From NCBI RefSeq assembly GCF_004005945.1, contig NZ_SACS01000020.1:1-64000 (forward strand): a DNA stretch of 64,000 nt, written 5' to 3'. The notes beneath the pieces are model-generated. The model made no database searches, was not told where the DNA came from, and worked only from the letters and a program-made list of their open reading frames with translations. The DNA comes from Rheinheimera riviphila (GTDB taxonomy: Bacteria > Pseudomonadota > Gammaproteobacteria > Enterobacterales > Alteromonadaceae). Position numbers and translations under genes: made by a program. Shown in pieces: positions 27,101 through 37,052 of this stretch; positions within the stretch are counted from its first letter, which is position 1, and every line of letters starts with the position of its first letter.

Positions 27101-30100
27101 GCAAGCTCGGCTTCCAGCAGCGCCACTTTGTGCTGATGGTTGGCCGAAGCGCGATTGGTCCATTGCCGCAATAGTTGCAGATATTGCTCGGCCAGCGGTT
27201 GCCATTGTGATTGCTGCTCCGGCTGTTGTTGGCAGAGTCGGGTGGCCAGCAGCGCCGCGAAAAAATAGAACTCGGTCTGGTGATATAACGACATCGCCAC
27301 GCCGGTCAAAGGTAACGCGGCCTGATAATGGCGAATGGCGGCTTCGTCATCATTAAACAAATAGGCCAGCATCAGTTTAATGCTGTGATAGCAAAATAAA
27401 ATCGTGACGTTGTTGGTTTGTTCCAGCAGCGGTAATTGCTCAGCTTCATGAAAAGCTTCACCACACAGCAGCAGCGGGTTCCCGGCATGCACTGCAACAT
27501 CGCTCGTCTGCAAGTTCAGTACATATTGTTGCCACAACCGGATAAATTCGAGGTTATAAGCGAATTTTTTCTCGCTGATAAACTGGCGGTACTTCTGTAG
27601 ATTGGCGGCAACTTCATCCAGCGACGTGCCGCTCAGACTCTGATAAAAACTGAAAAACAGCGCCGAATGCACCGAATATTCGAGGTTGCCCTGACCGAGC
27701 GCCAGATAAATGTTTTGCTCCAACGCCTGCAAACTGTTTTGCAGCGGCGCATTCCAGTGCAGTACTGTGGCAGCGCGCTGGAAATTCAGCTCCGGGGCAA
27801 ATTTCCCTTGATATTGCTGGTTCACGACGATGGCTAAGTCGGCAAAATCCAGCGCTTCTTTGTACTGACCAAAGGCGCCGCTGAGGTTCATCGCATGGGT
27901 GGAATAGGCTTTGCTGGACGCCGCACAATGGCCGTTTTGAATACTCAGACTGACCAAAGCATAACTAACCGCCAGATAATGCAGCGGGCTCACCAGAAAG
28001 GCCACCGTCAGCAGGGTATTCAAAATTTCCATCGCCATCAGCAATTCAGCGGACGTCAGCGCCGGTTGCTGCACTAAATCGCTGATGCGGGTTTTATCAT
28101 ACAGTTGCTCAAGCTCCAGATAACGCACCGGAATGTCATCGAGCTGGCTGATGTCAACGCCAACCGGCTGCAATACTTGCTGCGCCAGTTCAAAGGCCGG
28201 GGCAAAGTTGTTGCGGGCGAATAACAATAAAATTTCCAGCCTGGCCACCTGCATTCTGGGCAGTGGTTGATCTGCAGCCTGATGGAGCTGCAAACAACTT
28301 TGGTCAGCGGCATCATATTGTTGCGTCAGGTATTGGCAATTGGCCATGCCAAGTAAGCTGTCGAAACTCAGCTGCTTAATGGGGATGTCATCGGTGTGAA
28401 CAGCGCCGCCACTGAGCTGATAGGCCCGCTGATAATAAGCCGCCGCTTCATGCCAGGCATTGCCGGCATGGGCTTGCCGTGCCGCTGCTAGATTCAGCCG
28501 CGCCACGGCCAAAGCACCATAATGGCTGACGGCGCTAGCACCGGCGGCATTCAGGTGGTCAATATAGGAGAACAAATGTTGTTGTTGCTCTGCTTCGCTG
28601 CGCCCTTGCAGATAATCATCAGCAATTGCACGGTGCAGCGCGGTGGCGTCGTCCTGCAGCAGCGCAAAAGCCGCTTGTTGCAGCCGGTCATGCACAAAGC
28701 GCAGACTGGAAATTTGCGCGCCATGTTGCTGGCTGTAAGCCGTCATAATGCCGGCGTGGACCACTTCGCCAATCACCGGTTGCAGCGCCGGATAGCTTTG
28801 TTGCAGCACCGCGGCCACCACCTGCAGATCGGCGGTTTCACCTAACAAGGCCGCAACTTTCAGTAGTTGATGCGCGCCAGGCGACAGCGTTGCAAAGCGC
28901 TGCGCGGTCAGTTCCACCAGATTGTCGGTGATATTTTGCCGGGCGATGGCGCTGATGTCCCAACTCCAGCGGCCCTTGCCATCGCATACCAGTAAATTTT
29001 TTTGCTGCAGCATCAACAAAAATTGTCTTAAAAAGAACGGGTTACCACTGGTTTTTTCAATTAGTAATTGGCTGAGGCCGGTAAGCTGCGTTGGTGGCTG
29101 GCGCAAGGTGTCGGCGAGCCAGGCGGTGACGGCAGGTTGATCCAGCGATTGCAGCGCAATCCGCTCTGGTTCGATCCCGGCTTGCTGCAGTTTTTGCAGG
29201 ATATGACGCAGCGGGTGGACTTCATCCATTTCATTATCACGATACGACAGGATCAACAAAATGCCACGCACGCCGTCGTCCGTCAGTAAAGACTGTAATA
29301 AGCGCAAACTGGAATTATCCGCCCATTGCACGTCGTCGAGCAGCAGCACCAATGGCCGCTTCGATTGGCTGCAAATTTGCCCCATTACCCGGAAAAATTG
29401 CAGCAGTAGCTGGTCGAAACTCGGGTCAACACTGGCATTAAAGCCGCTTTCAGCACCTGGGGGGACCGCTTTGGTCTGCGGTTCGCCCAACAAGGGTTGC
29501 AGCGATGGGATCAAGGCCTGCAACTCCGAAATCCGGCTGCCTAATACCTGGTGCAACTGCTGTTGCCAGGCCTGCAACTGTGCCGCCGGTTCTTGCAGCA
29601 ATTGTTCCGACAGATCCGTCAGCAGTTGCTGCCAGGCGCTATACAGCTGGTTGCGTTGGTACTGATCAAATTTACCGCGGCAAAAATGTGGCCGTTCGAT
29701 CAAGGTGTGACGGTACAGCTGGTCAATCAGCGCCGTTTTACCAATGCCGGAATAACCTTCAATCAGCAACAGCTGATTTTGTTGCTGTTGCCGCACCTGC
29801 TGATACAGCGCCTGTAACTGTGCTTGCTGCGTCTCGCGGCCGTACAATTGACTGGAAAAATGCAGTTGTTGATCGCCCAGCCGCAACGACAATTCCGGCA
29901 GTTCCAGCTGCTGCTGTTGTTGCCACTGATTCAGTAACAGTTCCAAATCATGACGCAAGCCACTGATCTGACTGTATCTTTGATTCGAATTTTTTTGCAG
30001 CAAGGTGCTGATCAGCACATTCAGCGGCGCCGGGATCAAAGGCAAAGGCGGCGGTGTCAGTGCGATATGCGCATGCACCAGTTCAATCGGTTGTTGTTGT

Positions 30101-30702
30101 TCAAACGGATAACGGCCGGCAACGATGGCGTAAAATAATACCCCGAGACTATATAAATCGGTGCGTTGATCCAGCGGCGCATTGACCCGACCTGTTGCTT
30201 CCGGCGCAATGGTGCGCAGGGCGTTTAAGTCGTCGTGTTGATGCAGTTTCAAGCTATTGACGCTACTGATCGCCGCCGCTTGTGACGCATCCAGTAGCAC
30301 CAGGCTCCGACTGTTGGCGCAGCGGAAAACGGCACCAGCGCGTAAATCGCCCAGCACCAATTGCCGCTGATGCAGCGATTCTAATAACAAAGTGAGCTGC
30401 AACATCCATTGTAGTTGCACGCCAAGATTGGCCGCTGCCAGATTGCCGAGCACCTGGCTCAGTTGTTCTGGCAACGCCGTGGCAGGGAAACTTTGATAAT
30501 CATCCTGATTATCCGACCAGCTGTGGACCGGCGCCGGGAGCTGCGGTTGTAGTTCCTGTAAATCGAACTGTGGTTGCGGCCGGTTTTTATCCATTTGCTT
30601 AATCAGCAATGGCTGACCTTGCAGGCTGGCGCTGTATAATCTGACATAAGCCGATAAGGCCGGCTGTTCCTGAACATCGGTAAAATTTTGCAGTGACAAC
30701 AT
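24118..30702 (-). CDS. Giant pseudokinase-ATPase-GAF-hybrid histidine kinase
   Basis: A 2194-residue protein. Residues 1-270 resemble a Ser/Thr protein kinase but lack the catalytic HRD (VLGDLRAG instead) and DFG (LLDAS), so it is a pseudokinase. Next is an AAA/STAND-type ATPase (about 290-560; Walker A GYSGIGKTAL, Walker B LVLLLDDVQWAD), a long TPR-like helical region (about 690-1300), a GAF domain (about 1330-1480), HisKA (MSHEIRTPINAVIG), HATPase (NLISNAVKF, GSGLGLAIC), two receivers (LMDWRMPGIDG, LMDIQMPEMDG) and an Hpt domain (HSLKSTSAYVG). This is the known large trifunctional kinase/ATPase/sensor architecture. It is very Gln/Leu-rich. The first gene of the operon, with the GGDEF protein and second kinase downstream. 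ATG at 30702 is preferred over GTG at 30711. Confidence 0.9.
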   Translation of the reverse strand: MLSLQNFTDVQEQPALSAYVRLYSASLQGQPLLIKQMDKNRPQPQFDLQELQPQLPAPVHSWSDNQDDYQSFPATALPEQLSQVLGNLAAANLGVQLQWMLQLTLLLESLHQRQLVLGDLRAGAVFRCANSRSLVLLDASQAAAISSVNSLKLHQHDDLNALRTIAPEATGRVNAPLDQRTDLYSLGVLFYAIVAGRYPFEQQQPIELVHAHIALTPPPLPLIPAPLNVLISTLLQKNSNQRYSQISGLRHDLELLLNQWQQQQQLELPELSLRLGDQQLHFSSQLYGRETQQAQLQALYQQVRQQQQNQLLLIEGYSGIGKTALIDQLYRHTLIERPHFCRGKFDQYQRNQLYSAWQQLLTDLSEQLLQEPAAQLQAWQQQLHQVLGSRISELQALIPSLQPLLGEPQTKAVPPGAESGFNASVDPSFDQLLLQFFRVMGQICSQSKRPLVLLLDDVQWADNSSLRLLQSLLTDDGVRGILLILSYRDNEMDEVHPLRHILQKLQQAGIEPERIALQSLDQPAVTAWLADTLRQPPTQLTGLSQLLIEKTSGNPFFLRQFLLMLQQKNLLVCDGKGRWSWDISAIARQNITDNLVELTAQRFATLSPGAHQLLKVAALLGETADLQVVAAVLQQSYPALQPVIGEVVHAGIMTAYSQQHGAQISSLRFVHDRLQQAAFALLQDDATALHRAIADDYLQGRSEAEQQQHLFSYIDHLNAAGASAVSHYGALAVARLNLAAARQAHAGNAWHEAAAYYQRAYQLSGGAVHTDDIPIKQLSFDSLLGMANCQYLTQQYDAADQSCLQLHQAADQPLPRMQVARLEILLLFARNNFAPAFELAQQVLQPVGVDISQLDDIPVRYLELEQLYDKTRISDLVQQPALTSAELLMAMEILNTLLTVAFLVSPLHYLAVSYALVSLSIQNGHCAASSKAYSTHAMNLSGAFGQYKEALDFADLAIVVNQQYQGKFAPELNFQRAATVLHWNAPLQNSLQALEQNIYLALGQGNLEYSVHSALFFSFYQSLSGTSLDEVAANLQKYRQFISEKKFAYNLEFIRLWQQYVLNLQTSDVAVHAGNPLLLCGEAFHEAEQLPLLEQTNNVTILFCYHSIKLMLAYLFNDDEAAIRHYQAALPLTGVAMSLYHQTEFYFFAALLATRLCQQQPEQQSQWQPLAEQYLQLLRQWTNRASANHQHKVALLEAELAAIAKQPLAWQAYDQALKLAQQSGFCQHHAIAAELTAGYWQRLGKADFANLHWQQALQQYQNWQAHRKVAQLQQLQPQLQAKPQNQLLDMASVLKAAETLSGQIDLSAFLQQMIDLIVENAGAQAGRLWLLDEQQQLQLKASAPASSASRAMSSQLLALVSRTLQPRLVNDLAGSGSLFQDLPQPLPAAVLCIPVIVSGQLCGLLYLEHFELSGAFTEDRINLLQLLANQTAILSENTRLYHQVVAANKNLEQKVWERTQELASAKIKAESATAAKSSFLARMSHEIRTPINAVIGLSRLANKTSLTLEQQDYLSKIQESGEVLLSLVNDILDFSKIEAGKLELEITRFSLDKVLQRAVNLNALKAHAKSLELICNVDPALPAMLMGDPLRIQQILVNLISNAVKFSDRGVIGIQVKLLQQQDNQLSLQLAISDHGIGITPEQQQGLFQSFSQADDSITRKYGGSGLGLAICKQLCELMGGKIWLESQYGHGTTFYCQLQVQSADIQQSTALLPLDISSLKALVVDDITLARTVLLSLLGEMGISADQTDNGYQAIEMVRQAKAAAQPYDFVLMDWRMPGIDGIETSRRIQQLDDAPHILMVSAYDREQARASLQDVKISQFIEKPVNQSILLDALYTMLEQDMPRRQSTDINDIPDLARYRILLVEDHAINRQVALGLLKDSQVQVDIAENGLLAIHRLQQQRYDLVLMDIQMPEMDGLTACQHIRQQLLLTDLPVIAMTAHAMASDIAKSKAAGMNDHLTKPIDPQQLYSTLLQYLPAEPQTRRPAPMVVTGPTLAEQQQWQQLSECSAIDAERALKNLGGKLSLYLKLIDDFQLEHQQQSSKLQSMFRHQQWQPLYLDIHSLKSTSAYVGAFEFSQLCQQFETTLSQQTASAEALQLLCDQLQLLMQQLSKVSPTAPQQIQFQHLTEALTTLLPLLQESDFAAEDLLPALLEVANNHRHALVVEQIAADIRQVEYEKAAGQTVQLLQQLLQ

Positions 30703-31040
30703 GCCTGGCACTTCCCCACAGACCCGAAGTTCGATTGACTTTGTCGGGTAACATCAATGTTTTTAGGTATAGACTGAGCTTATGCATTAACTGTGAAAGA
30801 ATAAAGGGCAAAACCGGTGTTGGTTATGCTTTCGGGAATATTTTTCTGCCGCGTTGCCCGAACCACCTCAGATCCTTGTTCGCTTTGGTGTTTTTTCAAT
30901 ATTTTTCAGGCTATTTTCAGCGCCGTGCTGGCTGGAATAGGTCGTGGCAGGCTATGCTTACGCCACTTCAATAGGTTCTCTTCACGGACGATTTCAGCGG
31001 CAATTGACTGCCAACATTCAATTTCTGATTTGGATTTGTG
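30703..31040. other. Divergent intergenic region
   Basis: About 340 bp between the minus-strand giant kinase and the plus-strand TonB receptor. It should contain both promoters. I see no convincing gene or repeat; short frames here are probably chance. Confidence 0.5.
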
Positions 31041-33281
31041 ATGACAGACTCAGTGTTCGCCACCATCGCAGCCGCAGTGCTGCTTGTTCCTTCTGCTATG
31101 GCTACGGCGGCAGAGCCGGTAACGCCTGACGCGAACGAGCGGGAAACCGCTATCGAAGTGATTGAAGTTTATGCACAAAAACGGCCACAGCCAAAATCTG
31201 AAGTATCGCTGGCGGTCAGTAGCCTCGATGGTGAAGCACTGGCGCAGCGCCGGATCGCAGATACCACGCAACTGTCAGGGCTGGCGCCGAATTTACTGGC
31301 GTCGACTGTGGCCGGTGAAGGCACCACACCGTCCTTTAATATTCGTGGTGTGGGCATGTTCGATTACAACACCACCACCATTTCCCCAATTGCCATTTAT
31401 AGCGACGATGTGGTGAGTGGCGGCGCCAATTTTTTAAGCAGCAGCCTGTTTGATTTAGAGCAAGTCGATGTTCTGCGCGGGCCGCAGGGCACCTTGTTTG
31501 GCCGCAATACCACCGGCGGCGCGATTTTACTGATGTCGAAACAACCGGACGCCGAATTTGGCGGTTATGCCAGTGCTGAAATTGCTGAACACGATACCCG
31601 GCAGTTGACCGCAGCCGTGAATATGCCGTTGACCGAACAAACCTCGGCGCGGCTGGCAGTGCAACATAAAGATTATCAATACAGCATGCAAAACCTGTTT
31701 CCGCTGGGGCAGGACGGTGGCATGCGCCATAACAATGTGCGGTTGATCGTGCGCACTGAGCTGGAAAACTGGGTGGTCAGCAGCAAATTGACGCTGGAAG
31801 ATATTGAAGGCGCGCCAAAACCTATTTATAGCGCAGGCATCATGGCTGCTGATGGCTCAGGTACGCGGTGCCCATTGTCGCAAGTGGGCAGCAGAAACTG
31901 CGTCGATAGTTTTGGTCTGTCGGGCCCCAGCGATGATTTCTGGCAGACGGTGGCCGACACTCATGATAAAAAACATGATACCGAAGGCTGGACTGGCTCG
32001 GTCAATGTCAGTGGTGAACTGGCGCCTGGTTATCAGTTTAAATCGGTGACGGCAGTCAAAGATCTACAACGTTTTCATTCGTTTGATTCAGACGGCCCGG
32101 GTAATTTTATTGAAGGCAGTTTTGATTCCGACAACGAATTTTTTAGTCAGGAATTCAGTCTGGCGATTGAGCAGGATGGCCGTTACTGGATTTCCGGTTT
32201 GTTTTACCTGAATGAAAGTCTGGATCAGCAAAACGATTTAGATCTGTTCCGTGATTTTCGCGCTATTCCGGCGCTGGCGGCAGTGCCGGCACAATTTTTC
32301 TATTTTAATCAGTTAGATAATCAGTCATTTTCCGCCTACAGCCAGCTGGATCAGCCGTTATCCGACGCCTGGACTTTGACGGCAGGTGTGCGTTTCACCC
32401 GTGAACAAACCGATTATGTCGCGCGCGCCGATTTAGACACGGTGCCGGTTTATATTCCAAAACTGTGGGACCTGGCCGGTGAAGTGGCGGACAGCGAATG
32501 GTCTGGCAAGCTGGCGCTATTGCAAAAAATCAGCAGCAACTATAACCAGTATTACAGTCTGTCGCGTGGTTTTAAAGCCGGTGGTTATAACGGCGGCTAT
32601 TCCACCAGCCCGCAACAGGCGGCGGATTCTACCTACGCACCGGAGCGGCTGACCGCATGGGAAGTTGGTGGTCACTGGCTGGCACCGCAACAGCAGCTGA
32701 GCTTCGACTGGGCGGCGTTTTATTATGATTATCAGGATCAGCAGGTGTTTGTGAATCAAACTTCTGGTCCTGCGCCTTATCACGTCCTTAAAAATGCCGG
32801 TGAATCAACCATCTATGGTGTGGAAGCTGAAATGAGCTGGCGGCCGGTCGCGGCGATGAAACTGGATTTGGCGGTGGGGCATATTCCAAAAGCTGAGCTT
32901 GGTTCCGATCAAAGCAATGCGTTGTTTGTCGCGGATAACCGTTTGCCGTTTACCTCCGAATGGATGGCCAGTGGTCAGCTGGAATATGATTTGTCCGCAG
33001 TCGTGAATCATTTGTTGGTGCAGCTGGGTTTTGTCTATCAATCAGAATTCTTTTTTGACCAGTATGAAAACCCCTATATCCGGCAGGATGGCTACACTTT
33101 ATGGCACGGTCGTATCGCTTATCAGCCAACACCAGAACTGGAACTTGCTGTTTTTGGTAAAAATTTATTGAATAAAGAGTATACCGAGCTTAAATTTGAT
33201 TCGATTGCTGCATTATCAGCAGTCACTCAATTGCGCGGTGAAGCTCGTCAGCTTGGGGTAGGTGTGACCTATCATTTTTAG
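31041..33281 (+). CDS. TonB-dependent outer-membrane receptor
   Basis: A 746-residue outer-membrane receptor. A signal peptide (residues 1-24, ending MATAAEP) is followed by a plug domain (about 45-165; EVIEVYAQKR start, IRGVGM, VDVLRGPQGTLFGRNTTGGAI) and a 22-strand barrel ending in an aromatic residue (VGVTYHF). TonB powers import of siderophores, vitamin B12, nickel or sugars; this one has the layout of the large Xanthomonas/Alteromonas-type group with unknown ligand. ATG at 31041 is preferred; a GTG lies three bases before. The multi-helix membrane protein downstream may be its partner in uptake. Confidence 0.9.
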   Translation: MTDSVFATIAAAVLLVPSAMATAAEPVTPDANERETAIEVIEVYAQKRPQPKSEVSLAVSSLDGEALAQRRIADTTQLSGLAPNLLASTVAGEGTTPSFNIRGVGMFDYNTTTISPIAIYSDDVVSGGANFLSSSLFDLEQVDVLRGPQGTLFGRNTTGGAILLMSKQPDAEFGGYASAEIAEHDTRQLTAAVNMPLTEQTSARLAVQHKDYQYSMQNLFPLGQDGGMRHNNVRLIVRTELENWVVSSKLTLEDIEGAPKPIYSAGIMAADGSGTRCPLSQVGSRNCVDSFGLSGPSDDFWQTVADTHDKKHDTEGWTGSVNVSGELAPGYQFKSVTAVKDLQRFHSFDSDGPGNFIEGSFDSDNEFFSQEFSLAIEQDGRYWISGLFYLNESLDQQNDLDLFRDFRAIPALAAVPAQFFYFNQLDNQSFSAYSQLDQPLSDAWTLTAGVRFTREQTDYVARADLDTVPVYIPKLWDLAGEVADSEWSGKLALLQKISSNYNQYYSLSRGFKAGGYNGGYSTSPQQAADSTYAPERLTAWEVGGHWLAPQQQLSFDWAAFYYDYQDQQVFVNQTSGPAPYHVLKNAGESTIYGVEAEMSWRPVAAMKLDLAVGHIPKAELGSDQSNALFVADNRLPFTSEWMASGQLEYDLSAVVNHLLVQLGFVYQSEFFFDQYENPYIRQDGYTLWHGRIAYQPTPELELAVFGKNLLNKEYTELKFDSIAALSAVTQLRGEARQLGVGVTYHF

Positions 33282-33384
33282 GGACACCATTTTAGGTAGG
33301 AAGCCAGCTAAAAGCCGCGTATTACGCAACAATAACTAACATCATTGCTGTTGCAGCCAAGCTGCGGCTTCAAAGATGAAGGTG

Positions 33385-33512
33385 ATATACCCAAAATCAT
33401 TGGTGGTGTGGCGCGAAGACGAGTGAGTGAGTCTCCAGGAGCATAGTTCACTATGTGACTGGAGCGAGCAAGCGAAGACGACAAAGCCACAGCGACAAGG
33501 ATGAAGGGGATA
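33385..33512. repeat. MITE-like palindromic repeat, copy 1
   Basis: Starts TATACCCAAAATCATTG and ends GATGAAGGGGATA, with CTCCAGGAGCATAGT...CTATGTGACTGGAG in the middle. The second copy (45154-45283) has the same ends and core. Here the right end lies just before a start codon, so the repeat may supply the leader and ribosome site of the membrane protein gene at 33524. Confidence 0.8.
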
Positions 33513-33523
33513 AGGAAATGCTT

Positions 33524-34666
33524 ATGCGCTTTCAATTGCTGTGGCCGGTACTTGCCACTTTGCTCGTCCCGTTAATCGTATCCTGGTTTGTTTACCCCAC
33601 CCATTTACCCCCCGGTTTTGGCGAATTTCCGCCGCAATTTGTGGCGCAGGCGCCTGGTTTTAATCTGATTTATTTTATTCTGGTGGCTATTGGCGCGGTC
33701 TGGATCAGCTGCATGATGTTGATTCCGCAAAAAATGGGCTTTAAAGGCGGTACGCCGGCGCCGGCTGCTGATCGCAAACCTTTGCCCTGGTGGTTTTATG
33801 CCGGGTTGGTGGTGAACCTGTTTTTCTGGTGGCTGATGTGGTCACACTCGATGGCCTTCGGCGATTTGGTGTATTGGTCCTTTACACCGATGTGGTGGGG
33901 TTTTGTGTTTGTGCTGGATGGGATTGTTTATCAGCGCAATAACGGGGCGTCCTTGGTGTCAAAACAACCGGTATTGATGGCGCTGGCCGGTCTGGTGTCG
34001 ATTGGTGGCTGGGCTTATTTTGAATATTATGACTACTTCGTACTCGCCAACTGGTTTTACCCTGATTCGGCTGCCGCACCCTGGTCAAAAACCGTGCTCA
34101 CTATTGAGTTTTTACTGACTTACAGTACGGTCACGCCAGTGATTTTGGAGTGGTATTGTCTGCTGCAAACCTTCCCGAAACTGGTGGCGCGTTATAAAAA
34201 TGGTCCGGTGTGGAATTTAAACGGCAATTATTTGATTGGGATCGGTGCGCTGTTAATTGGCCTGATGGTGTTCTATCCGTATCCGCTGTTCTGGGTGGTG
34301 TGGATTGGGCCTTTTGCGGTGATGACCGGCGTGCTATTGCGGCTGAATATCTGGAACCCTTTCACCGATATTGCCAAAGGTGATTGGTCAGCGGGTTTGT
34401 TGATTGGGATGGCGTCGTTGCTAAATGGTTTTTTCTGGGAGTTCTGGAATTTTGGCAGCCATCACTTCGTCGGAGAGCCGGTGACGAACCCGAATTATTG
34501 GGTGTACAACATCCCATACGTGGACGTTATTCACCTGTTTTCGGAAATGCCGTTGTTGGGTTATTTTGGTTATATCCCGTTTGGTGTGCTGGTGTGGCAG
34601 GTGTTTATCTGGTGCGGCAAACTATTTGGCTTTAATACCGATATTAAATTGTTCCCAAGTTCTTAA
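33524..34666 (+). CDS. Multi-helix membrane protein of unknown function
   Basis: A 380-residue integral membrane protein with about ten hydrophobic helices and many Trp/Phe/Tyr residues in the loops (PLPWWFYAG, WWLMWSHSM, FFWEFWNFGSHH). I recognise no family. The aromatic-rich loops and SHH motif could bind a ligand or metal. ATG at 33524 has AAGGA seven bases before it, while the ATG at 33518 is too close to that site. The AAGGA lies at the end of the upstream repeat. The TonB receptor gene upstream is on the same strand, about 240 bp away, so joint function in uptake is possible. Confidence 0.7.
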   Translation: MRFQLLWPVLATLLVPLIVSWFVYPTHLPPGFGEFPPQFVAQAPGFNLIYFILVAIGAVWISCMMLIPQKMGFKGGTPAPAADRKPLPWWFYAGLVVNLFFWWLMWSHSMAFGDLVYWSFTPMWWGFVFVLDGIVYQRNNGASLVSKQPVLMALAGLVSIGGWAYFEYYDYFVLANWFYPDSAAAPWSKTVLTIEFLLTYSTVTPVILEWYCLLQTFPKLVARYKNGPVWNLNGNYLIGIGALLIGLMVFYPYPLFWVVWIGPFAVMTGVLLRLNIWNPFTDIAKGDWSAGLLIGMASLLNGFFWEFWNFGSHHFVGEPVTNPNYWVYNIPYVDVIHLFSEMPLLGYFGYIPFGVLVWQVFIWCGKLFGFNTDIKLFPSS

Positions 34667-34683
34667 ATAATCTTCTACCACGA

Positions 34684-34716
34684 GCGATTGGTCGTATTTT
34701 TGTTACGACCAATCGC
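34684..34716. terminator. Strong hairpin after the membrane protein gene
   Basis: GCGATTGGTCGTA and TACGACCAATCGC form a perfect 13-bp stem with a TTTTTGT loop, 18 bp after the stop codon at 34666. There is no long T run after it, so termination may be weak or Rho-aided. Confidence 0.6.
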
Positions 34717-34810
34717 AATCTGTTTCCTGGAGTTCTTCTGCCGTAGCTTTTTTGTTATGCTCGGCACAAACCAAAAACACTCTGCCTCTTTGCTTTAGGG
34801 AAACTATCTG

Positions 34811-36982
34811 ATGAAATATCTCGCTTTAAGTGCCATCACATTGGCACTGTTAACTGCTTGTGGTCCAAAACCTGATACCGCTGCTGCGCCTGCCGTGGCC
34901 GCCGCCGCAACTCCAGCCGCTACTGCCGTCACCTATGCCGTGACCAACAAGGGTACCGTGATCGATACTTATTTTGAAACTCAGGTGGCGGACCCATACC
35001 GCTGGCTGGAAGATGACCGCAGCGCTGAAACCGGCGACTGGGTGAAAGCGCAAAACAAAGTGACTTTTGATTACCTGGCGCAAATTACTTACCGTGAACA
35101 AATCAAACAGCGTTTAACTGAGCTGTGGAACTACGAAAAAGTCGGCACGCCAAGCACGGAAGGCGCCTACAGCTACTTCTCCAAAAATGACGGCCTGCAA
35201 AACCAGTCGGTGGTGTACCGCCAAAAAGCCGGTGCTGAAGCTGAATTATTCCTGGATCCAAATACCTTCTCGGCTGATGCCACCACGTCACTGGCTGATT
35301 TACAGTTCAGCGATGACGGTTCTATCGCCGCTTATGCCATTTCTGAAGGCGGCAGTGACTGGCGCAAAGTGATCGTGATTAACGCTGAAACCAAAGAAAA
35401 GCGCGAAGCTGAACTGGTTGATGTGAAGTTCTCTGGTATTTCGTGGAAAGGGAACGAAGGTTTCTTCTACTCCAGTTACGACAAACCAACCGGCAGTGAA
35501 CTGTCGGCTAAAACCGATCAACATAAACTGTATTACCATAAATTAGGTACGGCGCAACAAGACGATCCGGTATTATTCGGTGCTGTGGATGCCGAAAAAC
35601 ATCGGTATGTTGGCGGCCAGGTGACAGAAGATGGTCAATACCTGATCGTAACTGCATCCAATGCCACCTCTGGCAATAAACTGTTTATCAAAGACTTAAC
35701 CAAAGCCGACAGTCCATTTGTGACCGTTGACGCTGAAGGCACTGCTGATTATCAGCTGGTGACCAGCGTTGGCAGCAAGTTGTATTTTGAAACCAACCTT
35801 GATGCGCCAAATAACCGTTTGGTGATGATTGATGCCACCAAACCGGCAAAAGATCAGTGGGTAGTGATTATCCCTGAAACCAAAAACGTGTTAAGCGTCA
35901 GCAAAGGCTCTGGTTTCCTGTTCGCCAATTACATGGTTGATGCCGTATCTAAAGTGCAGCAGTTTGACCTTGACGGCAAGCTGGTACGCGACATTCTGCT
36001 GCCAGGTGTCGGTTCGGTCGGTGGTTTTGACGGCAAAGCCAAAGACACCGTGCTGTATTACAGTTTCACCAACTACAACACACCAGGCACCAGCTATGCG
36101 TTTAACCCGCAAACCGGTGAATCGACGGTGTATTTTAAACCTGCGGTGAAGTTTAACAGCGACGACTATGAGTCGAAGCAAGTGTTTTACACCAGCAAAG
36201 ACGGTACCAAAGTGCCGATGATCATCACCCACAAAAAAGGTCTGCAACTGGATGGTACCAATCCAACCATGTTGTACGGCTATGGTGGCTTTAACGTCAG
36301 CCTGACACCACGTTTTAGCGTGTCGAATCTGGTGTGGATGGAGATGGGTGGTATTTATGCGGTGCCAAACCTGCGGGGCGGTGGTGAATACGGCAAAGAC
36401 TGGCACAACGCCGGTATTCAGCTGAAAAAACAAAATGTGTTTGATGACTTTATTGCAGCTGGTGAATATCTGGTGGCGAACAAGTATACATCGAACGCGA
36501 AACTGGCGATCAGCGGTGGTTCCAACGGTGGTCTGTTAGTGGGCGCCGTGATGACCCAACGTCCTGATTTAGTGCAAGTTGCACTGCCAGCGGTGGGTGT
36601 ATTGGATATGCTGCGTTACCACACCTTCACCGCCGGTGCTGGCTGGGGTTATGACTATGGTACCGCCGAACAAAGCAAAGAAATGTTCGAGTACTTAAAA
36701 GGTTACTCGCCAGTGCATAACGTGAAACAAGGTGTGGCTTACCCTGCGACTATGGTGACCACCGGTGATCATGACGACCGCGTGGTACCTGCGCACAGCT
36801 TTAAGTTTGCGGCTGAACTGCAGGCAAAAGCCGGTGGCAGCAATCCACAGCTGATCCGCATCGAAACCAATGCCGGCCACGGTGCTGGTACGCCGGTGTC
36901 CAAAACCATCGAGCAAGCCGCCGATGCCTTTGGTTTTACGCTGCATAATATGGGCGTGAAAGCATTGCCAGCCAAAATGTAA
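34811..36982 (+). CDS. Prolyl oligopeptidase family lipoprotein (S9A)
   Basis: A 723-residue lipoprotein. [17 protein letters not shown] ends in a lipobox with the Cys at residue 17, then an Ala/Pro-rich linker, a beta-propeller (about 70-430) and the alpha/beta-hydrolase domain (about 1-70 and 430-715). The catalytic serine is Ser571 in GGSNGGLL, with Asp in GDHDDRV and His in NAGHGAG. This is the prolyl oligopeptidase (S9A) pattern, here secreted to the periplasm or outer membrane; it would cut short proline-containing peptides. Start has AGG upstream. A strong terminator follows. Confidence 0.92.
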   Translation: MKYLALSAITLALLTACGPKPDTAAAPAVAAAATPAATAVTYAVTNKGTVIDTYFETQVADPYRWLEDDRSAETGDWVKAQNKVTFDYLAQITYREQIKQRLTELWNYEKVGTPSTEGAYSYFSKNDGLQNQSVVYRQKAGAEAELFLDPNTFSADATTSLADLQFSDDGSIAAYAISEGGSDWRKVIVINAETKEKREAELVDVKFSGISWKGNEGFFYSSYDKPTGSELSAKTDQHKLYYHKLGTAQQDDPVLFGAVDAEKHRYVGGQVTEDGQYLIVTASNATSGNKLFIKDLTKADSPFVTVDAEGTADYQLVTSVGSKLYFETNLDAPNNRLVMIDATKPAKDQWVVIIPETKNVLSVSKGSGFLFANYMVDAVSKVQQFDLDGKLVRDILLPGVGSVGGFDGKAKDTVLYYSFTNYNTPGTSYAFNPQTGESTVYFKPAVKFNSDDYESKQVFYTSKDGTKVPMIITHKKGLQLDGTNPTMLYGYGGFNVSLTPRFSVSNLVWMEMGGIYAVPNLRGGGEYGKDWHNAGIQLKKQNVFDDFIAAGEYLVANKYTSNAKLAISGGSNGGLLVGAVMTQRPDLVQVALPAVGVLDMLRYHTFTAGAGWGYDYGTAEQSKEMFEYLKGYSPVHNVKQGVAYPATMVTTGDHDDRVVPAHSFKFAAELQAKAGGSNPQLIRIETNAGHGAGTPVSKTIEQAADAFGFTLHNMGVKALPAKM

Positions 36983-37004
36983 TTTGGCAAAAAGCGAACA
37001 AGGG

Positions 37005-37041
37005 GCGGAGTTAATGTTTCAGACTTAACTCCGCTTTTTTT
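37005..37041. terminator. Rho-independent terminator
   Basis: GCGGAGTTAA and TTAACTCCGC form a perfect 10-bp stem around a 10-base loop, followed by seven T. It lies 23 bp after the prolyl oligopeptidase stop and also near the stop of the convergent deacetylase gene (37053), and can serve the plus strand. Confidence 0.9.
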
Positions 37042-37052
37042 ATGAGCTTTTT

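Noticed and set aside
31050-31271. Minus-strand frames opposite the TonB receptor
   Set aside because: They lie antisense to a strongly supported gene and show no domain or ribosome site.
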